The notes: a model not told the origin generated them from the sequence alone. A stretch of DNA of 64,000 nt from Eleusine coracana subsp. coracana (GCA_032690845.1 CM064433.1:35896658-35960657), one strand, 5' to 3'. Shown: positions 10,308-21,426, counted from the first letter of the stretch. Numbers and translations: made by a program.

Positions 10308-11084
10308 AGACTGCGGAGGTGATGGCGAAGTCTTCTTCTAAGAGGAAGCACACTAATTCAATGGCCACTTCATCAAAGAAGATGGTCAGCCGAAACAAAA
10401 TTAGACAAGCCTCCGAGTAAGTTTCTTCACCTCCTTATACCATTGTGGATTCAATTCAAAACACATTTAACTCTGAATGTTGTTCTGACTAATGAGAAGA
10501 CCGGGCTATCCAAGTCGCTGTCCAACCGAGAAGCTGAAGTTGCCCTTCTGAAGAAGGATTTAGAGGCAACCCAAGAGAAACTGAAGAATGCCAAAGGCAA
10601 CGCTAAGGCATTCAAAAGTAATCTTGCCAATAAGCTCTTCCTTATTTTCTTCATCGTCTCCCTTGTAGATTTCTCCTACTAATGATCCTCGTGGATCTTG
10701 CAGCCCTATCTTACAGCACTCGGAAGACCTTTAGATTATATCCATGCCAACCAGGTTGAACAGACCAGGCATTCAATGGAGTGCCTCGTGGACCATGCAT
10801 CTAAAGCCATCGAGGAGCACACCAAGTGAATAGCTATTGAAGCTGGGAGTCAAGTGCTGGTGATATATAAGTCTTGGTGTCCTGAGCTTCCTATTGATAA
10901 GATCAAGGAAGGCTTCAACCCCAAGCACACGGTCGACCAGTGCCGACTGTTGCTTGACTCCATGGTGGAAACTTCAAGTGCCCTGGGGGACAACATCGAC
11001 ATGGTTCCAGCTGCTCCATCTTTTGCAACTGCTCCAGAAGTAGAGTTAGAAGATAATGCTTCTTCTCCTTCGCAGGAGATGTAA
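10308..11084 (+). pseudogene. Antisense accessory frame of the Tat remnant
   Basis: The frame starts at the ATG at 10322 with a Lys/Ser-rich stretch (KRKHTNSMATSSKK) and reaches a GTAAGT that could be a splice donor at about 10417. It resumes with a coiled-coil stretch (REAEVALLKKDLEATQEKL) at 10500-10650. It ends with 10854-11084, containing PIDKIKEGFNPKHT and an acidic tail. The pieces lie in different frames or are separated by non-coding bases, consistent with introns, decay or both. It runs opposite to pol, as described for Grande-like Tat elements. The function is not known. Confidence 0.5.
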
Positions 11085-11797
11085 ATATTCCTGTAATAAG
11101 GATACATTAGTAGTATCTTAATGGTAGAAACAATTTGTTCCTATGTATATAAAATATCTTTCTTTTGCTTTAGTTGACTAAGTAATCATCAAACAAAGAA
11201 TAGATCGACTGAAAAGTCATAAGATCAAACTCCTGCCTCTCATTAGTAGACTGATTAGTACTTAGCTGCATTGCGCTGTTGTACTTATGCCTTGCCACTT
11301 ATAAGATTATAAAGATTAAAACAAAAGTTGCATCAATCTGCCTTAACATTGAGGTCGTAATTCATAATTGCGTAACAATCAGATTCGACAAGTCGACACA
11401 TGACCTCTCGCAGTTTGGCTCTGGGTTTAGTGTAGTGGTAGTCTGTTGTGCAGATAAAATTGTATGACCCTACTGTTTTAGCATTAGACCGAAATAAGAC
11501 CGTGTCAAAATATGAGGAATTGGTTGGAAAACCCAAAACCAGAATTTGTCAAGGTTAAGGTGTATTGGAACATTATTACTAGTCCCCTGGCTCAATTGTC
11601 TAATAAATAAATTAAGGAATCGAGATGAATAAGAATGAAAACAGCTTAGAACATCTTTCATCAAAAAGACTGAAGTTTCATTCAATGATAATATATGTGA
11701 ATACATAGAAAAGACTAAGTATAAAAGCGATGTAGCTGGTTAATGTTCCAGAAGTTTGGCACATCGTCGCCATCTTCATACATCAGTCGATAAGCCC
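11085..11797 (-). other. Non-coding region between Tat integrase and antisense frame
   Basis: AT-rich, no coding frame. The part 11330-11450, read on the minus strand, matches plus-strand 58540-58640 in the short Tat-type element further right (shared CTAAACCCAGAGCCAAA and GAGAGGTCATG). This ties the two elements to related families and shows the same relative orientation. Confidence 0.55.
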
Positions 11798-12938
11798 CTA
11801 GCCGAGTGACTTCCTTGACCACATAAGGTCCTTCCCATTTAGGGGATAACTTGAGCCAATTCTTAGTTGATTGTACTCGGCGCAGTACCAAATCTCCAAC
11901 ATGAAACTGTCGACTTCTAACATTCTTGTCATAATAGCATCATAAGCCTTTTTGGTATACTGCCGACCGAAACAGAGCGTGATCACGCAACTCCTCTGCC
12001 ACAATCAACTCAATTTCTCAGTTGTCTTCAGACAGCTTCTCATCATATCCCTTAACCCGTGTCGAAATGAGGTTTACCTCGGTCGGTAGCATGGCTTCAG
12101 AGCCATAGACCAACAAGAAAAGTGACTAACCAGTAGCCCGACTGACATTGGTGCATAGCCCCCAGAGGACCGAAGGTAATTCTTTAACCCTCCGACCGGT
12201 GTAAGGGTTGAGCCTATAAAAAATCCAGGGCTTCAACCCCTGTAGAATCGTACAGTTGGCCCGTTCGACCTGCCCATTGCTTTGAGGATGAGCCACTGAT
12301 GCAAAGTGAATTTTTATTCCCATCTCATTGGCAAAGTCACAGAATTCCTCAGATGTAAACTGAGTTCCATTATTAGAAATGATATCATGAGGGACTCTAA
12401 ACCGAGTGAAGACCTCTTTGACAACCTTGTTGGAAGTGATCTTGCTGACCGGCTTCGCTTCAATCCACTTGGTGAACTTGTCGATGGCAATAAACTAATG
12501 AGTGAATCCGCCTGGCGCTTTCTTGGAAGGGCCGACAGTATCAAGCCCCCAGACTGCAAAAGGCCAAGTTATAGGTATCATCTGAAGTTGCTACGAAGGC
12601 ACATGCGTAAGCTGAGCGTAGAATCGACAGCCCTTACACGTCCGAATGACTTGGTGTGCATCTTCTACCGCCGTGGGCCAATAGAAACCTTACCGAAAAG
12701 CTTTGCCGACCAAAGTCTTGGACGCTGCATGATTACCACACACTCCTACATAGATTTCTGCCATCAAGTCCTTGCGTTCTGGAACAGAGATGCAGCGCAT
12801 CAATATATTGGATCCTCCCCAGGGATAAAGCAGATCATCCACCATCAAATAACCTCGGCTCTATGCTTTCAACCTTTGTTGCTCATGAGGATCCGTATGC
12901 AGCATACCCTTAGTCAAGAGTTGAACAATTGGGTCACG
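11798..12938 (-). pseudogene. Tat-type integrase
   Basis: Read on the minus strand, this contains the zinc-binding region (GNHAASKT, then CKGCRFYAQ, with a stop inside). The catalytic core follows with GLDTVGPSKKAPGG, and the HPQSNGQVERAN glutamate box. The C-terminal part is around 12004-11798 (LEVDSFMLEI). The second catalytic Asp, normally in an S-D-N-G-T-Q box, reads S-N-N-G-T-Q at about 12375, so the DDE triad is incomplete. At least three stops and one frameshift separate the blocks. The intact family integrates retrotransposon cDNA. Confidence 0.8.
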
Positions 12939-13262
12939 TCAATCGGCCTTCATATCTTCATCCATGGCTGGGTCGACAACATTGATCGTCAACACTTCTG
13001 GTCGAGGTTGGACAGTAGGACTATCAAGGGTGTGGAGGAAGACTCCAAGGGGAACCACCGATCTCGATGACCTCATCTTGGCTAACTCATTAGCAACTTG
13101 ATTGTTATTTCGAACAACATGGGTGAACTTGAGTCCATCAAACTTGTTCTCCAGTTTTCTAACCTCTTGACAGTAAGCGGCCATATTGTTGTCCACGTAA
13201 TTCCAATCCTTAGTAGCCTGGTTGATAACCAAAGCTGAATCACCCAGAGTAAGTGCCCATTT
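12939..13262 (-). pseudogene. Second RNase H domain of the Tat-type element
   Basis: The minus strand reads GDSALVINQATKDW, then MAAYCQEVRKLENKFDGL and NNNQVANELAKM. This is the archaeal-type RNase H appended to pol in Tat elements. The Asp of the GDS motif is present. The upstream (N-terminal) half is missing because the sequence changes to CACTA TNP2 at about 13262. Confidence 0.75.
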
Positions 13263-13265
13263 GTG

Positions 13266-13508
13266 GAGAGTCTAGGTGGAAAAATATCAGTTCAGATGAC
13301 GAGGCAAGTAGCACTACTGAAACCAAGAAACGACACCCACAAAAATTTCCCTATTACTCCTCGATTACAAAGGTTGTATATGAGAGCCAACACATCAAAA
13401 CTTATGTGATGGCATGAGAAGAGTTCGGCCAATGATGGCAAAATACGTCACCCTGCTGACTCTAAGGCATGGAAGCACGTGGATAAAAATTGGCTGCAAT
13501 TTGCATTT
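13266..13508 (+). pseudogene. CACTA TNP2 transposase fragment, left of LTR insertion
   Basis: Plus-strand frames give FPITPRLQRLYMRANTSKLM, WHEKSSANDGKIRHPAD and SKAWKHVDKNW, typical of the central part of TNP2 from CACTA (En/Spm) transposons. There is one frameshift and one stop. The reading continues directly at 15399 (DSRNVRLGLASDG) once the LTR 13509-15393 is taken out. TNP2 is the DNA-binding and cleavage protein of the CACTA family. Confidence 0.8.
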
Positions 13509-13532
13509 TGAAGGACCAAGAAGGTGACTAGA

Positions 13533-13544
13533 GGGGGGGGGGGG
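13533..13544 (+). repeat. Poly-G tract of 12 bases
   Basis: A homopolymer run just inside the LTR end, prone to length change. Confidence 0.9.
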
Positions 13545-13760
13545 TGAATGGGAGCCTAATAAAATTCTCCAAGAGAACTTGGCCTATATCCCAATTCCAA
13601 CAAACCCAACTCTAAATCAAGTCACCAAGATTACACACACCAACTTGTGATGTGCTAACCTTAGGAATGACTGACACCAGCGAAAGACTTAGAGAGAAGC
13701 TACAGAAAACAGCCAAGACAAAACACTAAGGAAGAGAGCACAAAACAGCAGCTCAGACTT

Positions 13761-14008
13761 ACCATCGGCAGTGCCGGTCAGTAGCATCGGCAGTGCCGAT
13801 AGGGACCATCGGTAGTGCCAGTCACACACTTTGGCAGTGTCGATGCGGCAAAGAAAAACTCTTTGGAAACAGCAGATAAGACAGATTGGTAGTGCCGGTC
13901 GGTGCAATCGGCAGTGCTGGTGCGGGGTTTAGACTCAAGCCACCAGCAGTGCTGATCCGAGTTCAGACCCACCGATAGTGCCGGTCCAGGTCATTGGCAG
14001 TTCCGATC
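13761..14008. repeat. Dispersed palindromic repeats of the ATCGGCAGTGCCGAT type
   Basis: Nine copies or variants of a 15-base palindrome with half-sites ATCGGC and GCCGAT around AGT, spaced irregularly by 10-30 bases. They lie in the part of the solo LTR that is downstream of the TATA box in the LTR's own orientation. The half-site is shared with the palindromes of the Athila-type element, but the spacer differs. Confidence 0.8.
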
Positions 14009-14638
14009 GACTCCATACATAACAGAAAACTGCCACAATTTTCCCCCAAATTTCTCCAAATCTCTACTAAATGATCTCCAAAACATGCGATTTTTGGACT
14101 AGACAATCCTCAACACATCACAATCCTAATCTTATAAGATCCACTCAGTTGGCTCATGGCATCATCACGAATTTCAGATCTTGTGCCAAGAACACCACAA
14201 AGGAAAAACTTGAGAAATCCTTCAAATCAAAGATGCTAGAGCTATGGATTCGGTCAAGGACCTATGAGGATTTGTTCTAGCTCATCATAGCATCAAGTTT
14301 CCCACAAAATCTGTCCCAAAAACTTGCCCAAAAAGGAGATAAAAAATTCTCACGAAAATAGCTCCAAAAATAGAGAAAAAGAGAAATTCAGGATTTTGGG
14401 AGAGAGGAAGATCTTGAGCATGAAAATAATTCTCATATCATAGAAACATGCTTACAAGATCCATGGATACAAGACTAGGAAGCCACCCTCTTCCTCCCAC
14501 TATTTGAAAGAGAATGAGTTGTCTCTCACACACCCTCTTCTCTCCTCTATTACACGAAGACCTCTCCTAGCACTTTGAAATGAGTTCCTAACACAAGGCT
14601 AATGGAAAGAGGCACCTCTCCCACCAGCCACACCTCTT

Positions 14639-14646
14639 CTTATATA
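14639..14646 (-). promoter_or_regulatory. TATA box of the 13.5-15.4 kb solo LTR
   Basis: TATATAAG on the minus strand, about 750 bases from the start of the LTR in its own orientation. It is followed by pyrimidine-rich sequence, as expected near a transcription start. Confidence 0.5.
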
Positions 14647-15398
14647 GGCCTAGGGTCCAAGACAACTCTACCCTTGACCTATAACTCATTGCCACCTACC
14701 ACCAGGGGCAAAACCGTCCAACTCTTTTTCCTTCGCCCGAACGCCATCGAGCCCTTCACAACTATGCTTCGTCTTGACGCAAACTCCGCGACCACCACCA
14801 TCGGTTTTGAGGCCCAAACTGGGAAACCCACTTGCATGCTTCTTAAAGCGCGACTTTATGCTCACTTCCACCGAAGCAAGACTTCACGATCTTGATGCAT
14901 GTCACCTCGTCCAATGATCCTCCTTGCTGGCAAGTCTCTCCTGCCTCCGGTCCATTGGAAGCCTCTACTTGCACCGACGCCCGATCACCTTTGACTTGGT
15001 CAATCCTGCCGTCTTGATCACCATCCACGGTTTTGAGGCTCAACCGCGAAACCATCCGTGCTTCTTGCCTCTCCACGTGTACGGTGTGGATCACCCTTGA
15101 CTTCATGCAGCCTCCCAGTCGTCTGGCCCCAAGTCACCTACTTGTGCCCGATCCTCTTGTCGTTGACTGCCAAGTTGACTCCAGTGACCTACACATCATG
15201 AGACAAGCAAACACATTTCCTATCTCCTGCAAAATCTCCAACATCCTCACCAACTCCGGTTAGTCAAAACTATGATATGCACAAACTCATGAAATCCCCA
15301 GATTCCTGCATTTTAACTCAAACACCAAACTCAACCAATGTCAATTACTCATCACATATTGCAAACCATGGCACATATCCACATGGTTTCTCATATTT

Positions 15399-16808
15399 GA
15401 TTCTCGAAATGTTAGGTTGGGTCTTGCATCTGATGGGTTCAGTCCATTTGGAATGTTAAACGTTACGTACACTACATGGCCTGTGATCCTAATCCCTTAC
15501 AATTCATTTTTGATCATGTTAATGTTGATTCCAGGGCCGAAATCTCCTGGGCAAAATATTGATGTATATTTACAACCCTTGATTGATGAGCAACATGATC
15601 TCTGGCTTAATGGTGTTGAGACATGGGACGTAATGACAAAGAAGAATTTTAGGTTGCATGCAATCTTACTATGGACAATTAATGACTTCCATGCATATGC
15701 GATGTTGTCTGGTTGGAGCACAAAAGGCAAGTTTGCCTATCCATACTGCCACAACGATACTGACTATTTATGGTTGAAATACGGGTGAAACCAATGCTAC
15801 ATGGGACATCGCCGCTTTTTGTCTTTGAACCATAGGTGGCGTCAGAACACAACTAGTTTCAATAACAATGTGGAAACTAGGGAACCACTAGTACCGCTTA
15901 CTGGCACACAAGTGCGGTAGCAGTATGAAAGTTTTGAGCAAGTGGTCTTTGGGAAGATGATAGGAAAACGGAAGCAACGTGAAGAAGAAAATAGATGACA
16001 CAATTGGAGGAAGAAGAGCATTTCTTTAATCTGTCGTATTGGAAACATTTTCTTGTGAGGCATAATTTGGATGTGATGCACATTGAAAAAAATATTTGTG
16101 AGAGCATATTGGCAACTCTTCTACAGTTAAGTAAATAAAAAGATGGTGAGAAGGCTCGGCTTGACATGCAACATATGGGGATATGGGAGCACCAACATCC
16201 TGTGATAAAGAATGGCAAGTAGACATTACCGACAGCATTGTACTATTTGGGTAAGGAAGAGAAGACACATTTTTGCAAATTTCAAGACGAGTGCAGATGC
16301 CTAATGGTTATGCCTCTAGTTTTAAGAGGTTGGTGGATGTCAATGCCTGTAAGGTGTCTGGTGGGAAAACTCATGATTGTCATGTTATACTTCAGAAATT
16401 GTTACTCTTACTAGTGCGAGACATATTGTCTGAAGTTGTTTCTACCCCACTGATTCAACTAAGAAGGTTCTTCAATTCTATATGTTCCAAGGAGGTGGGG
16501 GATGATGAATTGGATAATATGAGTATTTTGATTAGAGAAACCCTATGTGAACTTGAGATGATATTCCCACCAGGTTTTTATGATATAATGTTGCATTTGC
16601 CGGTTCATCTAGCTGAAGAGGCTAAACTTGGTGGACTTGTATGCTATAGATGGATGTATCCAGTTGAGAGGTTTGTACGTACGCTCTAAGGCTATGTGGG
16701 GAACAAAGTACATCCTGAAGGTTCAATGGTAGACGGATATCTATCAGAGGAGTGCATGACCTTTTGCTCTCATATCTTGGAAGACATCGATACCATATTA
16801 AATCGTCC
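15399..16808 (+). pseudogene. CACTA TNP2 transposase with DUF4218 region, right part
   Basis: The 15403-15788 frame reads RNVRLGLASDGFSPFGML and PGPKSPGQNIDVYLQPLIDE, then SGWSTKGKFA. This is the TNP2 catalytic region. After a degenerate stretch with many stops (15790-16270), the 16273-16689 frame shows the DUF4218 domain (CVEL-like core: RWMYPVERFVRTL at its end), continuing past one stop to 16808 (VHPEGSMVDGYL, EECMTFCSHIL). The element end is not seen because another CACTA-like terminus begins at 16809. The gene cannot make an intact transposase. Confidence 0.85.
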
Positions 16809-17990
16809 CACTACTACAAAACATACTTGTAGTAACACATGCTTGTAACACTTAAACATTGATGCTGTTACAATAGGTTTTATAGGAACACAAAATTATG
16901 TGTTACAAATGTAACACATAATTTTCATTTTCAAAAAATGTGTTGCAAGAAACAATTTTAGTAACAAGAAAATAGTGTTATATTAAAAGTGTTACAAACA
17001 TTATTACTTATTGTAACATATCTAGTACAAGTTTTACAAGAAAAATCTTGTTGTAACACAAAATAGTGTTGCACCAAAAATGTCACAGGGCTAGAGCCTC
17101 ATAATCTCTTGCATGCAACTTCAATAATGGATTTGATTTTTTATCTTCTAATAACTTTGGCTCCGGATGTGAAATTTTTTCCAAATCATGTGGTAGTGAC
17201 TTCATGTTGGGATAAAACTTCATCCTCTCTAATGATTATAAAATGACTATATGCTTATGTTAATCAAAATTCTACCATAACCTAGATGAAAATGTGACAA
17301 ATTTAAAAGGGTAAACACCTGAGTTCAATTTTTTTATGAAAAATGCATTATTTAGTTTTTGCATTACAAGTTATTTTTTTTTAGTACTACTGAAGCAGAA
17401 TATGCTTCGATGGCAAGCAGCTGATCCTCAAAACTCACTTGTATATCCACATGTCAAGCAACGCTATTGGACTTCTTTTAACAATAGTAATATGATTCTA
17501 CATTCACTACAACAAAACAAAGATATTGTAACACACTCTTTCAAGTAGTAACACATAAATGTGTACAATAGGCATTAGCTGTTCTTTCTTCTATTATAAA
17601 TTCTATGTTTAGAAATCACAAGCACAACTGTGTCCTAGCCTGGCTGGTGTTGGCATCAATCTTGAAGTATGCCACCAGAATTCGATTCCTAGTCCAAGAC
17701 ATTATTGTACATTTAACGCTATTTTTTGTTATCAAAAGTGTAACACTTTTGTTGAGTTGCAACACATATATGTGTTACAATATGTTTTATTTGTATCATT
17801 TTTTATTATAAATAGTAACATATATATGTGTTAGAATAGAATTTGCTTGTTTCATATTTTCTCACAACTAGTAACACATGTTACTACAAAACAGGCTCTA
17901 GTAACAGCACAATCTAGTTCACTTATTAAACGTGTTACTATAGGTCTTAGTAACATTATTTTCTACCTCTAGTAACACATAAAAGTGTTG
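16809..17990 (+). mobile_element. CACTA-type termini with GTAACAC subterminal arrays
   Basis: A terminus CACTACTACAAAAC starts at 16809, inside the TNP2 pseudogene. It is followed by more than ten GTAACAC or GTGTTAC repeats in both orientations to about 17090. A second terminus CACTACAACAAAAC starts at 17505 and a third degenerate one (TTACTACAAAACAGG) at about 17886, each again followed by such repeats. Arrays of short subterminal motifs are where CACTA transposase accessory proteins bind. No matching right end was found, so the number and extent of elements are uncertain. 17100-17500 shows no coding frame. Confidence 0.6.
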
Positions 17991-18394
17991 CCAGAAGGTT
18001 GACCTGACGTTCTCTAATCTTGTTCTCTTCTCTTCTCGAATCTCGTTCTCTTCTCATCCCTACGAGTGCCATTTGCTATCAACTTGGGTTTTGCTCTCTT
18101 TTCTTTTTTGATACCTTTCGCATTTTTTTCATGCGAAAGGTTATTTGTAATTTTCACTTAAAACATAGAATGGACAAGGACATATCCCTAATAGCTACCT
18201 TAGGTGATCAAATGTCATTACTCTATCTAGGGCAGCATGTTTTTGTGCATCACCGTCTTTTGCTTGAGCTTTCACTCCAAATAATGAATGCTTCTGTTGT
18301 TGGAACTTGCATGTATGATCTATTGCATATAATTGTCCCTTGCTGAATTTTGAATGAATTTGGAACTAAGCACCAATTCTATGAACTCTATTTG
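17991..18394. other. Stretch without a recognised gene, left of the 3 kb solo LTR
   Basis: Pyrimidine-rich at first (CTTCTCTTCTC), with a short inverted repeat around CTTTCGCATTTTTTTCATGCGAAAGG near 18115-18150 in which the arms CCTTTCGCAT and ATGCGAAAGG pair. No product is recognised. It continues at 21427 when the solo LTR is removed. Confidence 0.35.
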
Positions 18395-21300
18395 TGTAAC
18401 ACCCAGAAATTAATTAAGATTTTATTTGGAAAACCCATGACCTTTAGCCTGCCATAACCTTTGGGGTTTTCCACTTTTCCTTAAAGAAGGAGGAACCAAA
18501 GGGTTGGGCGTGGCTACTGCTGGGAGCAGTTTTACTGTACATTTTACTACTAGTAATTACTGGTAGTAATGAGGTAAATATAATCTAATGGCCCAAATTA
18601 AATATTGATCTAGGATCTTTACTCCCAGTAATTCAACATAGTAATAATTTTACTGGGGCAATTTTGGAAAAACACAAATTGGTAGAGTTGTAGTTGTTTT
18701 ATTAATTTGTACAAATCTTTAATAGTTTGAAATGTCTGGTTCATTCCATTTCGTGTACCATTTCAAGACCATTCGTCCCGGGAGGTGATGCCATCGCGCG
18801 GTCACATGGCCTGCGTGCCCACCCTCCCTCGTGATGCCGCAGGGCCTGTGTGTCTGCCCTCCCGCATCTGGGTCCTCGACGTACTCGCATCGCATTGCCG
18901 TCTTCCTCGCACAGGTACCTGCCGCAACCCTGCCCTCTGCTGGGCCTGCATGTGGCCGCCTCCTTCCCAAAGTGGCTGCCGTGTCAGGGCAGGGCTCCAT
19001 CAGCTTCTAATCAAAGGGCAGCGGCTACGGAGGAGGCAGCAGAGGCTGTGGTGGCGCTGCCCCCATTTCTAGAGAAGGTCGCGCACTTGAGGTCGAAGTG
19101 GCTGCGGCTACGGCGGCGGCGCCATGCGAGCTGGTCGGATGAGTGGGTGCTAGAGCCGCCTGATGTGAATGAGAGGCAGGAATGCAATGCGGGGAAGCGC
19201 CGCCGCGTGCGGCGGCCAGCGGTGCAGCCCATCCGGGGACGGGCGCCGCGTCCCTACGGCGTTTGGGTCAAGCGTCACTGCATGCAGAGGCCAGCGGCAC
19301 GTCTGGACATTCATGGATGGGCGCCGTGCCCCTATGGTTATTGGGGCGCGTCTGGATGCCGTGAAGGAGGCAGCACAACACGAGCGGGAAGGCGTCGTTC
19401 CTTGTGCAAGGGCGGCAGCATGGGCCAAGGTCAGTGCGGCATGATGCGCTCGACCGGCGATGGCGGGAAGTCACCGGACCTTTTGACAGGGGAGGGCGGC
19501 AGCACAGGTCGGAGCCAGCGGTGGCAAGATTTTTTCTTTATTTGGAGCTGAGTCTGTACATGCAATGAGAAACAATTTAGTGGCATTGCGAGTAAATATT
19601 TCAACATGTCACTCAGTAGTGGTAACCACGTTGGCTTTTGATTAGACTCCTAGATCTCCCTCGTCATGGTTTTTGTGTATAGCAGATTTGAGCAAGTTTA
19701 AAGATCTCCCTGTTTACCCATGTTCCCGACCTTAAAATAATATGGAACCTGTCTAAGATTGGTAGAGAATTTGATGATCTTTTCAACGGCATATGATAGA
19801 GTTTAACCGGATCTGAGATGCCAGAGTTGTGTTATTTCTAATTAGGCTGATTTCAAGTCTCATAATTCTAACATCTATGTGTTCAACTCTGAGTCTACCC
19901 TGCTTAGATTCCGAACCAGGACTCAAGATAACTTAGGAAAGTATTGAATATTTCATAACCTTTCTGGATTGGGGTCATTTGTCACCATAGCTTCTCGGTA
20001 ACTCCAGTTATGATGTTTTTAGTACAGCTGGTCTGCTTTTGCTGTCAGATTGTTAGTCTGTTAGCAAACCTCGAATTACTCCATCATAATTATTTTTCTT
20101 GAGGATGGTTTGAACTACAAAATTAACGTTAATGAAGTTTTACACCTTCTGACAAAATATGGGATTTGTGTAACAAAAGGGTATAGAGATATCTGTATTT
20201 TATTGTAACTCTATCTATTCTGAACAGTTGGTCTTGAAGTGCAGTTCAATCTATGTTTCCAGTATGATCGAGTTTAAATTCTTTTATATTGGTGTAGCTT
20301 ACATTCTGTAGTATCCAAATAATCTAAATTATCAAGTGTTGTTTCTTTGATATTAGAAGATTTTGTGGAAAGCAAGCAACTATACTTTTGTCCTGTTTGA
20401 AGAGAATGAATAGTTAAGTAAATTATGTGTTCGGACGGCGTCGGAGCGCTTTACTTATTTGTTTTACATATGCATGATTATTTTGGTGCTGAAAATTGTT
20501 TGCAATCAAGTGGTGCTCCTTTGGACGGTGCTTAGCTTTATGATTTGGTCATTGGTGAAGGCAAGAGAATGTAGCGATGTGGTCTACATGCTTTGACTTG
20601 TTATTTGAATTGCCTCCACTTAATTTCAGTATTCACACTAGCCAGATAATTGATAAATGAGGTTTATTTCTTTATCTTGAAGTACTTTATCTTATATTGG
20701 TGCAAACCTTTTTACATTCAAATTTTAACGTATATCAAGTTCATGCATTGCAATCTTGCATTATAGCACTCTCCATGGATGCATATGAAGACACCATAGC
20801 CTGATGTTGGTGCGGTAAATACCAGTCTAGTAATGCATGTTGAATTAAGCAATATGGTTGCGGCCCTCACTTCCTATTGTTGGATTTGAGGGTAGAAGTG
20901 AAGACATGCATTGCATTGCATTTTGTTGCATCCTTGCATATGAATTATGGAGGATAATATGTGATTTATGTTCACAGATTAATTCTGTACATAAAGTTAT
21001 CTATCTTAAAGTTGTTGGTGTCGCTCTCTTGTATATTTAAATTTTTGTCTAATCTACTATGATTTAAATATCTTATTAAAGCAATTTTGCTTGCTGAGGT
21101 TTTTCATAAACCTCATAAGCTTTCTTTTAACCCCTTCAGGTACTAGAGCTTGGAGATCATGATTGCGGTTTGGGAATAGCAACACGTGTGCACATCCTTG
21201 AGTTATCCACCTATCAAATACATGTGTTGTAATAATAATTGATAATTTGAGTCTTGGTGTTCTCTTTCATTGAACCTTTATGTTGATTATCGTTTCTTTC

Positions 21301-21421
21301 CCGTACTCTGTTTATCTAATGTTATTGTTGTCTTCCTATTATTATCTTACTTATTTGTAGTGTAGTATCGTGATGCCTTCAGATGCCTTCAAATACGTTG
21401 TTTGTATTTGCAGGTGTTACA
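18395..21421. mobile_element. 3.0 kb solo LTR with target-site duplication ATTTG
   Basis: The sequence begins TGTAACACCC and ends AGGTGTTACA, so the ends form a nine-base inverted repeat with TG...CA. ATTTG precedes it (18390-18394) and follows it (21422-21426) exactly. Long LTRs with these ends are typical of the Del/Tekay branch of Ty3/gypsy chromoviruses, so I infer that lineage. No retroviral coding domain is seen inside. It contains a GC-rich island at 18720-19550. The long AT-rich part 19560-21400 has no coding frame. Confidence 0.85.
18720..19550. other. GC-rich island inside the solo LTR
   Basis: Frames stay open on both strands because of base composition, not because of codon structure. 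The sequence is rich in GCC, GGC and CGG. No domain was recognised. It may be the regulatory or leader part of the LTR, or captured host sequence. Confidence 0.4.
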
Positions 21422-21426
21422 ATTTG

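Larger units (their letters stand above)
8164..13262 (-). mobile_element. Tat-type Ty3/gypsy element remnant
   Basis: The minus strand carries a second RNase H domain (13262-12939) followed by integrase (12935-11798), then a non-coding stretch and a plus-strand frame at 10308-11084. A second RNase H plus antisense or extra frames between pol and the 3' LTR is a known feature of the Tat lineage. No gag, protease or RT remains, and no LTR pair was found. A CRM solo LTR interrupts it at 9220-10142. The upstream pol end is cut at about 13262 by joining CACTA TNP2 sequence. Confidence 0.65.
13509..15393 (-). mobile_element. Solo LTR inside the CACTA TNP2 pseudogene
   Basis: The plus strand begins TGAAGGACC and ends GGTTTCTCA, giving TG...CA ends on both strands. 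The flanks are CATTT (13504-13508) and TATTT (15394-15398), a five-base duplication with one change. Removing it rejoins the TNP2 frame, which confirms both borders. A TATATAAG on the minus strand (14639-14646) sets the orientation. The block of Gs near the plus-strand start resembles the CTAG plus C-run near the 3' end of copia SIRE-like LTRs. I regard copia as likely but not proven. No internal retroviral domains are seen in its 1,885 bases. Confidence 0.8.

Noticed and set aside
12306..13070. 254-codon plus-strand frame
   Set aside because: It is the antisense shadow of the Tat integrase, whose motifs are clear on the minus strand.
16809..17990. CRISPR-like array from regular short repeats
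   Set aside because: Repeats are only seven bases, occur in both orientations and have irregular spacing, as in CACTA subterminal regions of plants.
18719..19551. Overlapping long frames on both strands in GC-rich DNA
   Set aside because: They stay open because stop codons are rare in GC-rich DNA. The translations are low in complexity and match no family I know.
21351..21360. TTTGTAGTG as the missing right end of a CACTA element
   Set aside because: It lies inside the solo LTR 18395-21421 whose borders are proven by ATTTG, and no GTAACAC array precedes it.
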